From Neodontobutis hainanensis (Eukaryota; Chordata; Actinopteri; Gobiiformes; Odontobutidae), in contig JALDNG010000844.1 in assembly GCA_024349245.1 (NCBI GenBank), forward strand, positions 18,709 through 82,708: a stretch of 64,000 nt of DNA. Reading direction: 5' to 3'. Both the position numbers and the translations under genes were made by a program. The notes under the pieces were generated by a model. That model did not search any database, had not been told where the DNA came from, and was given only the letters and a program-made list of their open reading frames with translations. Positions 31,110 through 43,137 of the stretch are shown here, piece after piece (the stretch's first letter is position 1; the number at the start of each line of letters is the position of its first letter).

Positions 31110-31934
31110 TTACTGTTGGTAACGTGAAAAATAACCGGAGTATTTATCAGCACAACTTTCCCATCTTACAACAAACCTCATTCTAAAAAGATAAATAAAG
31201 AAGTTGTCATTGATTTCCAGACATTTTTGCATACACTTACTGACTCATTTATTAACAAAACCTTCTTTCAAGACACTGTTGCGATTTGTATTAAGATATA
31301 ACCGAGTTGATGCCAGATACGTTGATTGTACGCCACGAAACTATGCAACCAATGATTGGCTGTACCTTAAAAGAAAGCTATAGTTATGTAGACGTTCACT
31401 GTTGATCCATGGAGACGATAAGTTACTCCTCTGCTCATACAGGAAATTTTTTCTTCACGATGATGTGCCAAACTTAACCCTGAGTATTCAAATTGGGTTT
31501 TCGTTGTATTCACGTTCTTTAGTAGGTCTATGCAAATTAGGCGTTCCCTTTCTGCTCCTCCCCTTGTGAGCGTGTACATACACAAGTAAAAAATCTAATG
31601 AAGTGTAGCGGGGACTCTCATTCTCTTCTCTGACAACCCTAGTAACCTTACCTCTGTGGTACTTGTTTAACAGTCGGTTGAGTGCACTTATGTCATCTAA
31701 TTTCATAAAAAAAATCTCTCTCCTTCTAGAGTATTTTTTACGATGTTGTAAAAGCCTAACTGTTTATTCCATACAAAGATGCAATGTCAGATTCAGAAAA
31801 ATACAGTGTGGGTGCAACTTTTCTTTCTCTACCACTATGCGAAGTTTGGGTATTTTTCTAACTTTGTCTTCAAAATATTGCGTCTGCTGCCGTCACAATA
31901 TAGTTGTTTTTAGTGAACTAACAAGCTTCGTCTG
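31110..31934 (-). pseudogene. Decayed long reading frame C (275 codons, six stops), unrecognised
   Basis: One frame reads 275 codons with only six internal stops (four TGA, one TAA, one TAG), whereas base composition predicts over twenty. Protein-like blocks include YFEDKVRKIPKLRIVVEKE, MKLDDISALNRLLNKYHRG, SPRYTSLDFLLVYVHAHKG and SPWINSERLHNYSFLLRY. GC is higher than the surroundings. It looks like an old coding sequence broken by point mutation without frameshifts, possibly from a mobile element. I do not recognise the family. Confidence 0.5.
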
Positions 31935-32664
31935 TTAATTTTGAGAAATCGATCTTAATTTCTTTCTGAGCGCCTTTATTTTGAATAGTTTCTGACAAAA
32001 CAGATAAGGTCAAGAGGATAATCTACGATTTTAAAATAAATAAATTCCTTACATCTCAATAAATTGTTACGAATGCTACGCGAGTGATTCTCATTTCTTA
32101 TATTATCTCATGTGAGTTTTGAAACAGAGAAAATTGTGAAAATTTATTGATGAAAGAGTGTGGACATTACATATATAACAGTCACGAAGAGTAACTTACA
32201 CAAACAAAATATTCACTTGATTAATGGTGAACTAAGAAAGTTTTCGTTTCAACGAATTTCCAACGTGAAACATTTTTAGTTAAAAACGAATTGATTAACT
32301 TTAAAAGCTGCCACTCAAGTTTTAATTAAAACAGAAGTCTCTTGGTCCTGAAAATAGAACACGCCTATCTGAAGCTGGATATTAAAATTTGAATATAGTT
32401 TCGAAATTAGTTTAAATAATTCTGGGGAAACGTAAAGTTGCTGAATAGATTAAAAATTTTGAAAGAAAACAAAAATCATGGTAACTTCATTTAGTTAAAT
32501 TTTATGTGGATGCTATTTCAGCTTTATATCTGAATTTTACATAAATGAGAAGGTCAACTTGACACGTAGAGGCTGAAAGTGTGTTTTTTGATGGGCGAGC
32601 CAAACGTTAAAAACAAGATCTCTCACCAATAGCCTCACAAGCTAAAATTATAAACACAATTAAA

Positions 32665-33048
32665 TCACATGATATCTTTTATTTCTAAATCTATGGTTGG
32701 ATATATAGTCTGTATTCCAGGCACAGAGATTTTTTCTGAAAATATTGAAAAATACAAACTAATAGGAGATGTAGTCTCAAAATAATCTCTAAAAGAGCCC
32801 TTATTGGTCAAGCACGGATAAGTGATTTGATCCGAACGTCTTTCGAAGAAACTTTATGCTTCTGTATGCTTAGGTAAAGCTATGCTTACTAGGTTCCGCC
32901 ATGTTTCTCTAGACTCCATATTGGCAACCATTCGCAGGTTAAGAAATAGTACCAATACTGGTAATCTAGTATTATAGAACTCTCGCCCTCTCAAAGGCCC
33001 ATTTAAGAAACCGTACCTCTGTAGCGTGGGTAAGTTGTGGTGATGATT
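32665..33048 (-). pseudogene. Decayed long reading frame B (128 codons, one stop), unrecognised
   Basis: One frame runs 128 codons with a single internal TAA at 32854-32856. Blocks: NLPTLQRYGFLNGPLRGREF, LVLFLNLRMVANMESRETWR, SFFERRSDQITYPCLTNKG, KISVPGIQTIYPTIDLEIKD. Strong protein-like composition. It lies between frames A and C on the same strand and may belong to the same original gene or element. Family unknown. Confidence 0.5.
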
Positions 33049-33526
33049 TTAAAATGATTTCAACTTACATGGTACTTCAGAAGAGAAAAATAATCTAATT
33101 TTGTTGATAGGTCTACATTCAGACTCGTATTACTTAAAAATATATTTTTTCTCAAATTTATAAAAGATTTTATACTTTTTAAAGGTGATAGACTAAAAAT
33201 AATACTCTATTATTAATGGTCAGCTTTTAAGGACATGCTGATTTTGAATGCAACTAAAGAAAATTTGGTAAAAGTTATTGAGCCGTTATCAACTCATCAA
33301 AAATTACGAAAACTTATAGTTTAATAAAATCGAAGATAATCTGAATATTAAAGACCCACATTTTATCACCATAGATTGAAAAATATACGAACTTACAAGA
33401 AAATAAACGAGAATTAAATGGGATTTCATCATATATATTACACTATAGGCCTTTCAGCGCCTTCAAAATGTTAAAATATTCTTAACTTTGTTTAATTATT
33501 ATTCAGAAAAATACAAATATCAATAA

Positions 33527-33826
33527 TTACAGAAGTGTAAAGTTTTTGGTGTATTTTGAGGGAAAACTGAGGGAAATACTATGTTGTCTTAATGAGAACA
33601 GAGAATAAGATTCTATTTCCTTCAGAACCAATGCCTAAGATGGTAAGATTTCCCTTATGAGGGAGTGCATTATAAGACGTTTCGCAGTTAGACTCTCACA
33701 ATTACCTATACGTAAGAACATATATAGGACTACCCAGTGGAAGTCAAGAAACAAAGTCATTAGAGCATTGGCAAAGATTATATTCACCCTGTAAGTCCCT
33801 TTAAAAAATGTGCGAATAGGTGAAAC
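33527..33826 (-). pseudogene. Decayed long reading frame A (100 codons, one stop), unrecognised
   Basis: One frame runs 100 codons with a single internal TAG at 33635-33637. It contains a membrane-helix-like stretch (NALMTLFLDFHWVVLYMFLR) and RLIMHSLIREILPS. Upstream-most of three same-strand decayed frames. Family unknown. Confidence 0.45.
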
Positions 33827-35264
33827 TCACTCTGTAAAAAAATACAGCCAAAATAGGTCGAATTCAATCAATAGAATAAGGGTTAAGATATTACAAAATC
33901 CACATTCTACATATTGAAAAATGGCTTCAATAGATAACGTTGTAAAAAACAGTCAAAATATCAAAAAAATGTCACCACTAGTGCATATATTTAAAATATT
34001 ATAAAAATAAGAGTTTTATCGTTTGATAAATAATCTGAATAAAATTAAACAACATTTACATTTTTTATAAATTATACACACATGGGAAAAATGATGAAAT
34101 ATATAAATAGATTTGTGACAAGCATTTAATAAAATTTTCACTTCTAGAAGCACAACTTTAGAAATATAAACCTAAAAAAGTTAACTCGAGAAGGTAAAAA
34201 ATATTTTTTAAACTTTATTCTTCAAAAGACGAATTTAAAATGAGCGCTCTTTTACGTGGTAATCTTTTTTTGGCATTTTTATCTTTAAAGTATAAATATA
34301 AAAATAATTTAATTAAATGTGTTTATCAGAAATAATACTTGAAAGGGTGTCTTCAAATTTTTACCTACTCGTTTGTTTTATGTTCAAACCTCAAAAACTA
34401 GTTTAAAATTTCGAAAAATAATAATATTTAGCAACGATGCCAGAAAATCAATATCAACAACTTAAACAAAAATTTAACGATTATTTATAATATTATTGAG
34501 AAAAAAGAAAAATTTGTTTTATCAGATTTTAGAAACAATGAATTGAAGAAAACTAGTTTAAATATAACTGTAGCTCGAAAGAAAAATAATGCACATTTAA
34601 TTTGGTGAAATTTTCTTATAAAATTACTTGGTTTATCATTCTGATTGTTGCTCTCCTTTCAAAATAGTTAAAAAGGTCATAAAGTGAATTAGATTATTTC
34701 AAGAATGATAAACATGAAAATTCTGCTGATTTGTCAAAAAATCACATTCAGATTATTATGCCATTGTTAAATAAATTGATTTATATCATTTTTCTTTTTC
34801 AAATTTGTAACATTGATAAAAATTTAACATTAATCACGAGATTTAAGACATACACCTTTATGACTTAAGAAAACGTCTAAAATGTCTTGATACAAGATAT
34901 AGAAAATTAAAATTATGATATTATTATTTTTTTGTGGTTAAGATAGTCTAAATATCAATCACCAAGCATTCCTCAAATATTTTAATGCGAGAAGGCTTTG
35001 CATGAAAAGAATTAAAAAAAGCAAAGAAAAAACCTAAAATAAAAAGTTTAAGATAAAATGATTTTAAAAATTAAAATTCTAAAAATTACAACTTATTGTA
35101 TCGCATACATACAAGTCGGTATCCTTTATTTGAAATGAATATAAAATCGAGCATACTTTAATGGTCTAACTTATGATACAAACTAATTTTAAAATACATT
35201 TATGAAATTACAATTATATTAAACATCATAAAAGCTAAGGAATTTATCACATATATTTGAGCCG

Positions 35265-35281
35265 TTTTTCCACAAGTATTG
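35265..35281 (+). repeat. Copy of a dispersed degenerate repeat (partner 43121-43137)
   Basis: Shares TTTTCCACAAGTATTG with 43122-43137, with weaker likeness on both sides (GCC upstream; AATAAG..A.AA downstream). Suggests diverged copies of one repeat. Confidence 0.4.
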
Positions 35282-38200
35282 GAAAATAGTCATAATAAGA
35301 AACAAAAATTTGAAAAAAATAAAAATTTTAATATCAAGCATTCTAGCAATTCAGCTTTCAATATAATGTAAAAAATATGTATAGAAACTTGAGATCTAAA
35401 ATTATCGATGTACTTTTATGAAAAAGTTTAAAATTAATTTTGATAAAAGAACAAAAATGTATTAAAAAAATAATTAATTCACTGTTGAGATTTTTAAACA
35501 TTAATTTATGTTAACTGTTTAAATCATGACATTAAATTAAAATATTTTCGGTTAAAATTTTCAATTTAATGTAAAAATGTAACTTTTAGTGTAAAATATG
35601 AAACTCTTACCATTTTACACACTTACTCAGTGTTTGGATGTAAATTTAAAAGACTTGATAAAATTGGGTTATCTTTCATCAGAGTTTTAAGATCATAAAA
35701 ATTTCAACAATTTAAACAAGATTTGATGAGATAATTCATAAATAGCTAAATTCAAAAAGCGGTCAACCTATGTATGATGCACAACTATGAAGCTTTCACA
35801 ACTTTCAATGTCCTAAAATTACAAATATTCACGAATGTAAACCTACAGAATTAAATTTATATTTTTTACATTGATTTGTTTTTATAATAAATCCTAATTT
35901 TAGTTGAGTTTCAGATATATCAATAAAAATTATTAATTTATGCATTTTACCGATAATTCGAAAACTAATTAGGATGGAATTAGACTTTATTCATTTTATT
36001 GAAAAATATCAATTTTCAAGATTGTTACAGCAAATTTAAAAACTGGAATAAAACATGATTCTATCTACGTAGTGGGCCAATGTCTTTTATTATATACTCT
36101 TAGTTTAACATGTGATAGATGATAGAAATCTATATTCAAGAAAAGTAAGTCAAAAAATTGTGTAAAATTACCCTCACACCTGGCGGCTATTCGCGTTTCA
36201 TATTTAATCATAAAAGAGACACTCTGGGAGGGAGGTTAACCTTAATAGTTATTTTGAATCAACAAAACCTGTAATCTAAGAAACAAATTAAAATAGGAGG
36301 GTTAAACTCGCCAAATTATCAAATAATGATCGCATCTTTTTAATTATTGTAAATTTAATTTAAGAAGTTTTAAATTTTTGTATTTTACCAAAATGTAAAA
36401 CAGGATTAGTCATATATAATGTTAAAAGATAAAAAATTAATTATTTTTAATAAATATTCGAGAATAAAAAATATATGAAATATTTTGTATTTATTTCTTA
36501 CATATAAAATAAATAATTGGATAATTCTTTAAATGGCAGATAAAATCGTAAAAATACATGTCAAAAACAAAATTTTAATAAGGTAAACAGAGTAGTTTAA
36601 ATTTTTGACATATAAAACAACCTGGACGAACCATTTGAGAGAAACGTTCACAAAATTTTAAAAATTTAGTGGTTTTAATTTTTATGCATTTAAAATTTAA
36701 CAAATCTTCTGTTGTGAAATATCAAAAAAATTGAATAATTTTTAGAGATGTCACAACAGATAAATAAAATTTGATAATAAATAATCCAAAAATAAAATTA
36801 AACAGCTTATTGTTAAATTTTGTACATATGTTACAAAGAAAATTAAGAATAAAAATAATATTCAAAAAGCACAAACCAGAAATATATGGATTAGGATAAT
36901 GGGGATGGTGTTGAAATTTTAACTACATATATCAAAATAAAGTGGTTTTTATTTTGAGGAATGAAAAAAATTAAAAATTATCTTGTTCAATTTTATAAAA
37001 ACGTAAACTAGTAAGAGGAGAAAAGGAGAATCGCATTTAAACGGATACAATACTCAATAGAAAGCCTAAAAAACTAAATTAATTTTTCTCTTATCTACTG
37101 ATAATTATAAAAAAAATATTCGCGTGATTTTAAAATGGCAGTTGTCATGATGTGCCACGATTTCAGAGGAAAAATTTGAAATTTGTAATTTTCTTAAAAA
37201 ATGAAACCGAGAGAAATTCGTAATTTCTTTTGAATGAGTGGATTAAAATAATATAAAAATCAAATTTTTGCTATTATAACTGAAAAAATGTCATAAACCC
37301 GGAAGATATACAAATATTTTTGGAATAACGCGTATGATGTTTTTGATTAAAATAAATGAAATTATTATCAGTTATAATTGATAAAACCTGAAATGAATCA
37401 TAAAAGCTTTTTTTGAGAGGGTGAATGACACATTAACAGAATATTAAAAAATCCGGAAAAAATATTCAATAAAATTTTGTTAATTTGTAACATTGAACAA
37501 GAAAAAAACCAAAAGTCTCCCCTCGTGTGCTCGTAAACCCACGAAAATAATTAAAAGTATTTCAATGATTTCCAACAGCTGCAAAATGCCACAATGAGAG
37601 GAAAATGCTGTTATTTATAGTCATGCTAATCTTTATTAGCTTATAAGCGAATATTAATAATCTTAACGGTGGAATGACCTCTTAACCAAGAAATAAATAT
37701 CCAAAAATGAGATACTTAAATTTAACCTTCCTCCAACCTGAAAAATAAATATTAATAATTTTATATGACGATTTACACAAAATCTGACAAACTAAAATAT
37801 GTGCTAGTAAATTGAAGAACCGAACTTAAAATAGTGAAAACACCAATTAATCTATTTTATTTAATTTCTATGCTTGCTATTATCACTATATTAATAATTT
37901 TGGTGGGTTTTAAATTTGAGAAAATTCATGATATTTTAAACTTTTTATTATTATTTTTATTTTCTTACATAATTTAAAACAGATATCATCTCAAAAAACT
38001 CATTATTATAAAAATGTAACAGTTCTACATATGGTGTTTTATTTCAACAAAAAATATTTTTATAGTTTTTTTATGAATTGATTTGTCGACCTTTTTTACA
38101 ATGTTTGATATTATATTGGCAGTTAACTTATGCTATAATTTTATCGTGTTATTGTTCTCTAATCTGATAAATTATGCAGGATACACTTTTATTTGAGTAT

Positions 38201-39126
38201 ATTTTATTTTAAGTACAAAAGCTAAAATAATTTCATCAGGAATTAGTGTTTTTGACTGATTAATAAATTATAAATTCACATTAAAGCTATGTGTCCGAAT
38301 TTATAATGGCCATGTGATATATTGGCAATGTTAATTTACGATTAAAATAACATATTTTTGTGATTTTCAAATGAAAACTTTTACATACTACTAGAAGAAG
38401 AGATCATCTTAAATAAATGGTATTAATTTGACAAAATATCAAGATTCCTACTCAAATTTATTTTATCTATTTAGCATGCGTGCCATTTTTATTACACAAT
38501 ATAAAAATTACTTCTACATTATTCGAGATTTCTATTTTCTAATAAAAATAAACAATTCCTCAGAGTTATTTACCATTAAAGCACGAAAACTTTTTTTACT
38601 CAAAAACACCAGAAATATTATTTCTGTTCATTGTCTCGTTTAATATTCTGTCCTCTGAAGTTTATCAAGAAAAACGCAAACATAAATATTTTTTTGACGT
38701 TTTGTTCTCATTGATTAATTTATTACACCTTATTTTATGTTTATATTGTAGAAGCCTTTTTATTTCTTAAATAAAATTTTCTTTATGATTTTTACCAAAC
38801 TAATCTTTTTTTTCATATTTTAGTTCAATTACAACATATTTTCTTGATTTAAAATAATATCGGGTCTTAAAATTTGTTAAATTGGTCGAAAACATAATTT
38901 TAAGGGAAATTTACAAAATATTGTCAACACAAAATAATTCATTCAGTACCAGATATAATGATAAATATAACACAAAATTTTTAGATCATAATGTATTATG
39001 GGATATCATTTTACATGTTGATAGACAATTAAAAGTTTTTCTTATCGTTTTAATTTTACAAATAGTTATATTTTAAAAATTTATTTAACAAAAAATTATA
39101 GTTGAGAAGTATCATCTTAATTCTTT

Positions 39127-39180
39127 ATTCATCGTTATATGTTTATGCAGATTCATCGTTATATGTTTATGCAGATTCAT
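39127..39180. repeat. 24-bp tandem duplication with partial third copy
   Basis: Two copies of a 24-bp unit beginning ATTCATCGTTATATG and ending TTATGCAG, then a further ATTCAT. Confidence 0.92.
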
Positions 39181-42100
39181 TTTATGTTCATAAATCGAAA
39201 AAATAAAACAACTATTCAAATTTAATAAAATTAATTAGGATAAGGTAACATAACAGATTGATTTGAATTAATTTGATGAATTTCCATAATAAAAGCTCTC
39301 ATTTCTAAAAAATAGATATAGTAGTTTTTATGATAAACAATACAAAATATGTGCGCATGAACAATAAAATTGAATATTTTTCGATTCAACATTCGCAAGA
39401 AAAATTTTCGTTAAATTTAACTCAAAAAAACTAATAAACTATATCTTATTACAGTTACAGTAAAAGTGATGTTAATCGATACTTTATTATTAAGTAAAGG
39501 AAGCCATACCTGGGATTTGGCTAGTTACGCTGATAAATTGCAGTTTTAATTCGGAAATCAAACTTACAAGTGATATTACCGCAAATTAATTCATCACAGG
39601 AAAAAATTTTCAATTTATCGATTCTATCATAAGATCAATCATTTTTTAAAGGGAAAATTTTTGTTGGAGCTTTTATTATTATATTAAAATTTAACCATTT
39701 TAAAGATACATAATGGAAAGAAGGGAAAACCAAAAGGATTTTACGCATCATTAGCAAAGATTTTTTATTTTTATGATCCTATGAAATCTTAAGATATGGA
39801 CTTTCGTTCACGAGACGATATTAAATGGATGATTAAAGTAGGGAGTTCTATCAAATAATTGACAGGAAGTTTACAAGCTACTGAAAGATTGGTATGTATA
39901 ATAGACACTGCTTATTCGATGTAAAATTCAGATCGTTCCATGTTCCATTTATGAAGCGCATGACAGTTATTCCCTTAAATTTTTAAGGAATATTTTCTTC
40001 ATTAATTTAAAACGTGAATGTTTTTATCTCAAAGTTAACCATGAAATTTGATCTTCTTTCTTTTCTTGTCCACCCTACACTATAAAGTCAGATTATGAAG
40101 TCGCTATCATAAGACACGCATAAAATTAGTTTTAACAAAGTAAAAATATTGTTAGTATTTTTCATTTTAAACAGACTACTTATTTTTTTAAATGTTTTTA
40201 TAATTGATTCATTTGCACAATTAGAAAAAGTGTCGGACTTTTGATATACATGATAAGTTAAAAATTCAACAGAGTTAAATTCGTAAATAGTTTATTATAT
40301 TAAAATTAAAAATAGGCAAAGGTTAGAAATATATTTAGAAACCAAGTAACTCAAAAATATTTTACCCATAACCAAAATCAGTCGAGTGATATGAAATAAG
40401 ATTTTAATGACATCAAATTAATTTATTCCCTTATTTGATAACCGCTCAGATTGGTTTTGATATTGAAATTTTGAGTTTATTCAGAATAATATAGATCAGA
40501 CATCGGCTAAAAATTCAAAATTAGAAATTCCTTGAATATATAGTACGTTTTAAAATAAACTTAAGAAACAACTATTCCTGTTTCTCTGACTTGGAAAGCT
40601 ATTTTATAAACGTGCGCAGTATAAAATTTGTATATTAACAATACCCCTGTTTTTAAAGATTTTTCTAAAAAGTTGATATATTTGAAGAAATATCTTTTCG
40701 AATGTTCAATAGAGGTTATTCCAACGAAATTCAAAAATAATTTCAGATGTCGAATCACTTCTGGATTTTAAATCATTCCTCGTAATAAATGGACTGTGAG
40801 ATATAAATTGCCAACACATTACAATAAAATCATCTCCTCCCCTTAAAAGATAAATTCAATTTAATGATGTTTGTAATACGTCCCAAGGCGTATTTTTGAT
40901 CTTGGATCTGACCAAAGTCAAAATACTTAAAAATTCCCAGATTACAAACAAATAAATTTCACTGTTCTTTTTATTCTCTCACATTTTCTAGGTACATAAA
41001 AATTTCATTTTATTTTTTTGTTCATGCAATATTCGTCCGTTGAATCCGTACAATTAAGGTGATAGTTTTCGGTAAAGGATGCAAGCCTGGTATGATATTG
41101 TGACGTTTAATGTTAAACACATTATTTTGTTGAAAAAATTAATTTTATATTAATTAAATGTATTGAATCCAATAAATTATCAAATTAAACTGTTAACCTT
41201 GAAAATTTGAAACGGAGCAAATTTCAATTATCAAAGATGTTTTGTCATCGTAATTCATGAATTTAGTTTTATTTATGATTAACTAAAAAAATATTTTTTG
41301 AAATACTTTAAGGTTGCCTATTAACATAAAAACCTTGAAAAATCCACAAAATCTCTTTGGCTTTTATTTTATTACTCGATATGATTGTTTAATATTCTGA
41401 CATAAAAAGATGACTTCACATATTTAAAATGTTTTTAACCTGATAAATGTTGATAAAATTAAACAAGACTTAATTTTAAGAAATATTATCACATAAAATA
41501 TTTTAAAATGGTTAATTTTCTAAGCTTTCCTCTTTTTAGATAATTTTTAAAAATGAGGAATTATAAAGTAAATAATTTTACGGTTGTAAGTAAATAGCCA
41601 TTCTTTATTGTATGAATTCAATATTTAGTCAAATTCATCAACAAAAAACAGGATTCACAGTTAAACACTCACAATAAATGATTTTGAACAGAATTTTTAC
41701 CATAAGTATTTTTTTAACGTCTTCAAGTTATACCATAAAGAACGATTAGCGTTTGTGTTTCACTGAATTTTTTATTTCTTCTCATACACAAAACATTGAA
41801 AAATTAAAAAAAAAGTTTTTAAATCAATCATGATTAGATGATGCTAATTCAGAAAACTCTCGTTTTATGATAATATGATGAAAAAAAAAATATTATAGTT
41901 TTGTAAAAGGTCGCAAAGTTATAAATCATGACAAACTACAATTTTGAGAATAAAGTTGAAGTAAAAAACTTTAATACATCTGAGCTGGTAATTTAAAAAC
42001 TCTTGAATTATATGCTATTGTGAAATTTTGATTCAGAATACGTTTTCATTTTTATACATTACAAGTGCGCTTATTTTTTTAATAATTTGAACGTTTCTTT

Positions 42101-43120
42101 TTAACAAAAAAGGGGTAAAATTTTTGAACAAATCAAAATTTCTTTTAACGGTTAACACTTAAAAATTAATAAATTCGATCAGTTAATTTATAAGTTTTAT
42201 TTGAATTTATTTTTGTTTGTTGGTTGTTCATGTAATACCTTTCGTAATTTACAGCTAAATAACCGTATCGCATGAGCAAGGATTAAAGATTATTGGAATA
42301 AACTATCGAGGATTCTTAAATTTAAGATATTACCTCATAGTTGGATCGAAATAAATTTTAATGTCATTTCAGAAATTATCATTGCTAAAAATGAACTGCA
42401 TTGAGAAAATTAAAAAATAAATATGTTCCCATATGAAAATCGAATGAAAAAATAAAATATTTCAATTAAAAAATATAAATATCGAAATAATAATAATAAA
42501 GAATGGATATTTGTTGTGTTTACATATCTAAGTATATGCTTGGAAAGACGGAAGCAGCGGTAAAGAGTTAACCAAGGTTGAGCGCTGGTGAAAATAGACG
42601 GGTCCTTGGTGCAACTCCGGACTGACTTTTCATTCTTAACAGTTTTTTTATTTTTCATATTCCAATGGTAAAAGAAATTTATTAAATTTTGGTCTCTACA
42701 ATTAATGACCTGTGAATGTATTCTTCTTCTCAGCGGTTTGAAACTTGTAAACCTAACTCATGGTTTATAAATATTCATGCAATTAAATCTAAGGGAAAAA
42801 ATAAAAATTAGGAAGATTATAAATTCTGATATGCGACAAATTTCGGGATGTCCTATTTAAACCGTTATACTTACATCACACAAACTCGAGTTTGAAATAA
42901 TCTGTCATGTATTAAAAATTAATCAAAACATGTATATTTATTTTCATAACTTAAAGATATTTTATTGATCATGATTTTCTAATTTATGCCTGATAAAATA
43001 ATATGACAGTGAAGATTGACTTTTTTGACTAACTTTAAAAAAATATTATATTTTTCCAATAAAAATTTAGATATATATTTTATATTAATTTTATTTGTAG
43101 TTTATCCCATTTAAAAGCCA

Positions 43121-43137
43121 ATTTTCCACAAGTATTG
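43121..43137 (+). repeat. Copy of a dispersed degenerate repeat (partner 35265-35281)
   Basis: See partner; 16 identical bases in the core plus diverged flanks. Confidence 0.4.

Noticed and set aside
32835..33040. Plus-strand coding frame opposite decayed frame B
   Set aside because: The minus-strand frame is longer (128 codons, one stop) and more protein-like; the plus frame is probably its antisense.
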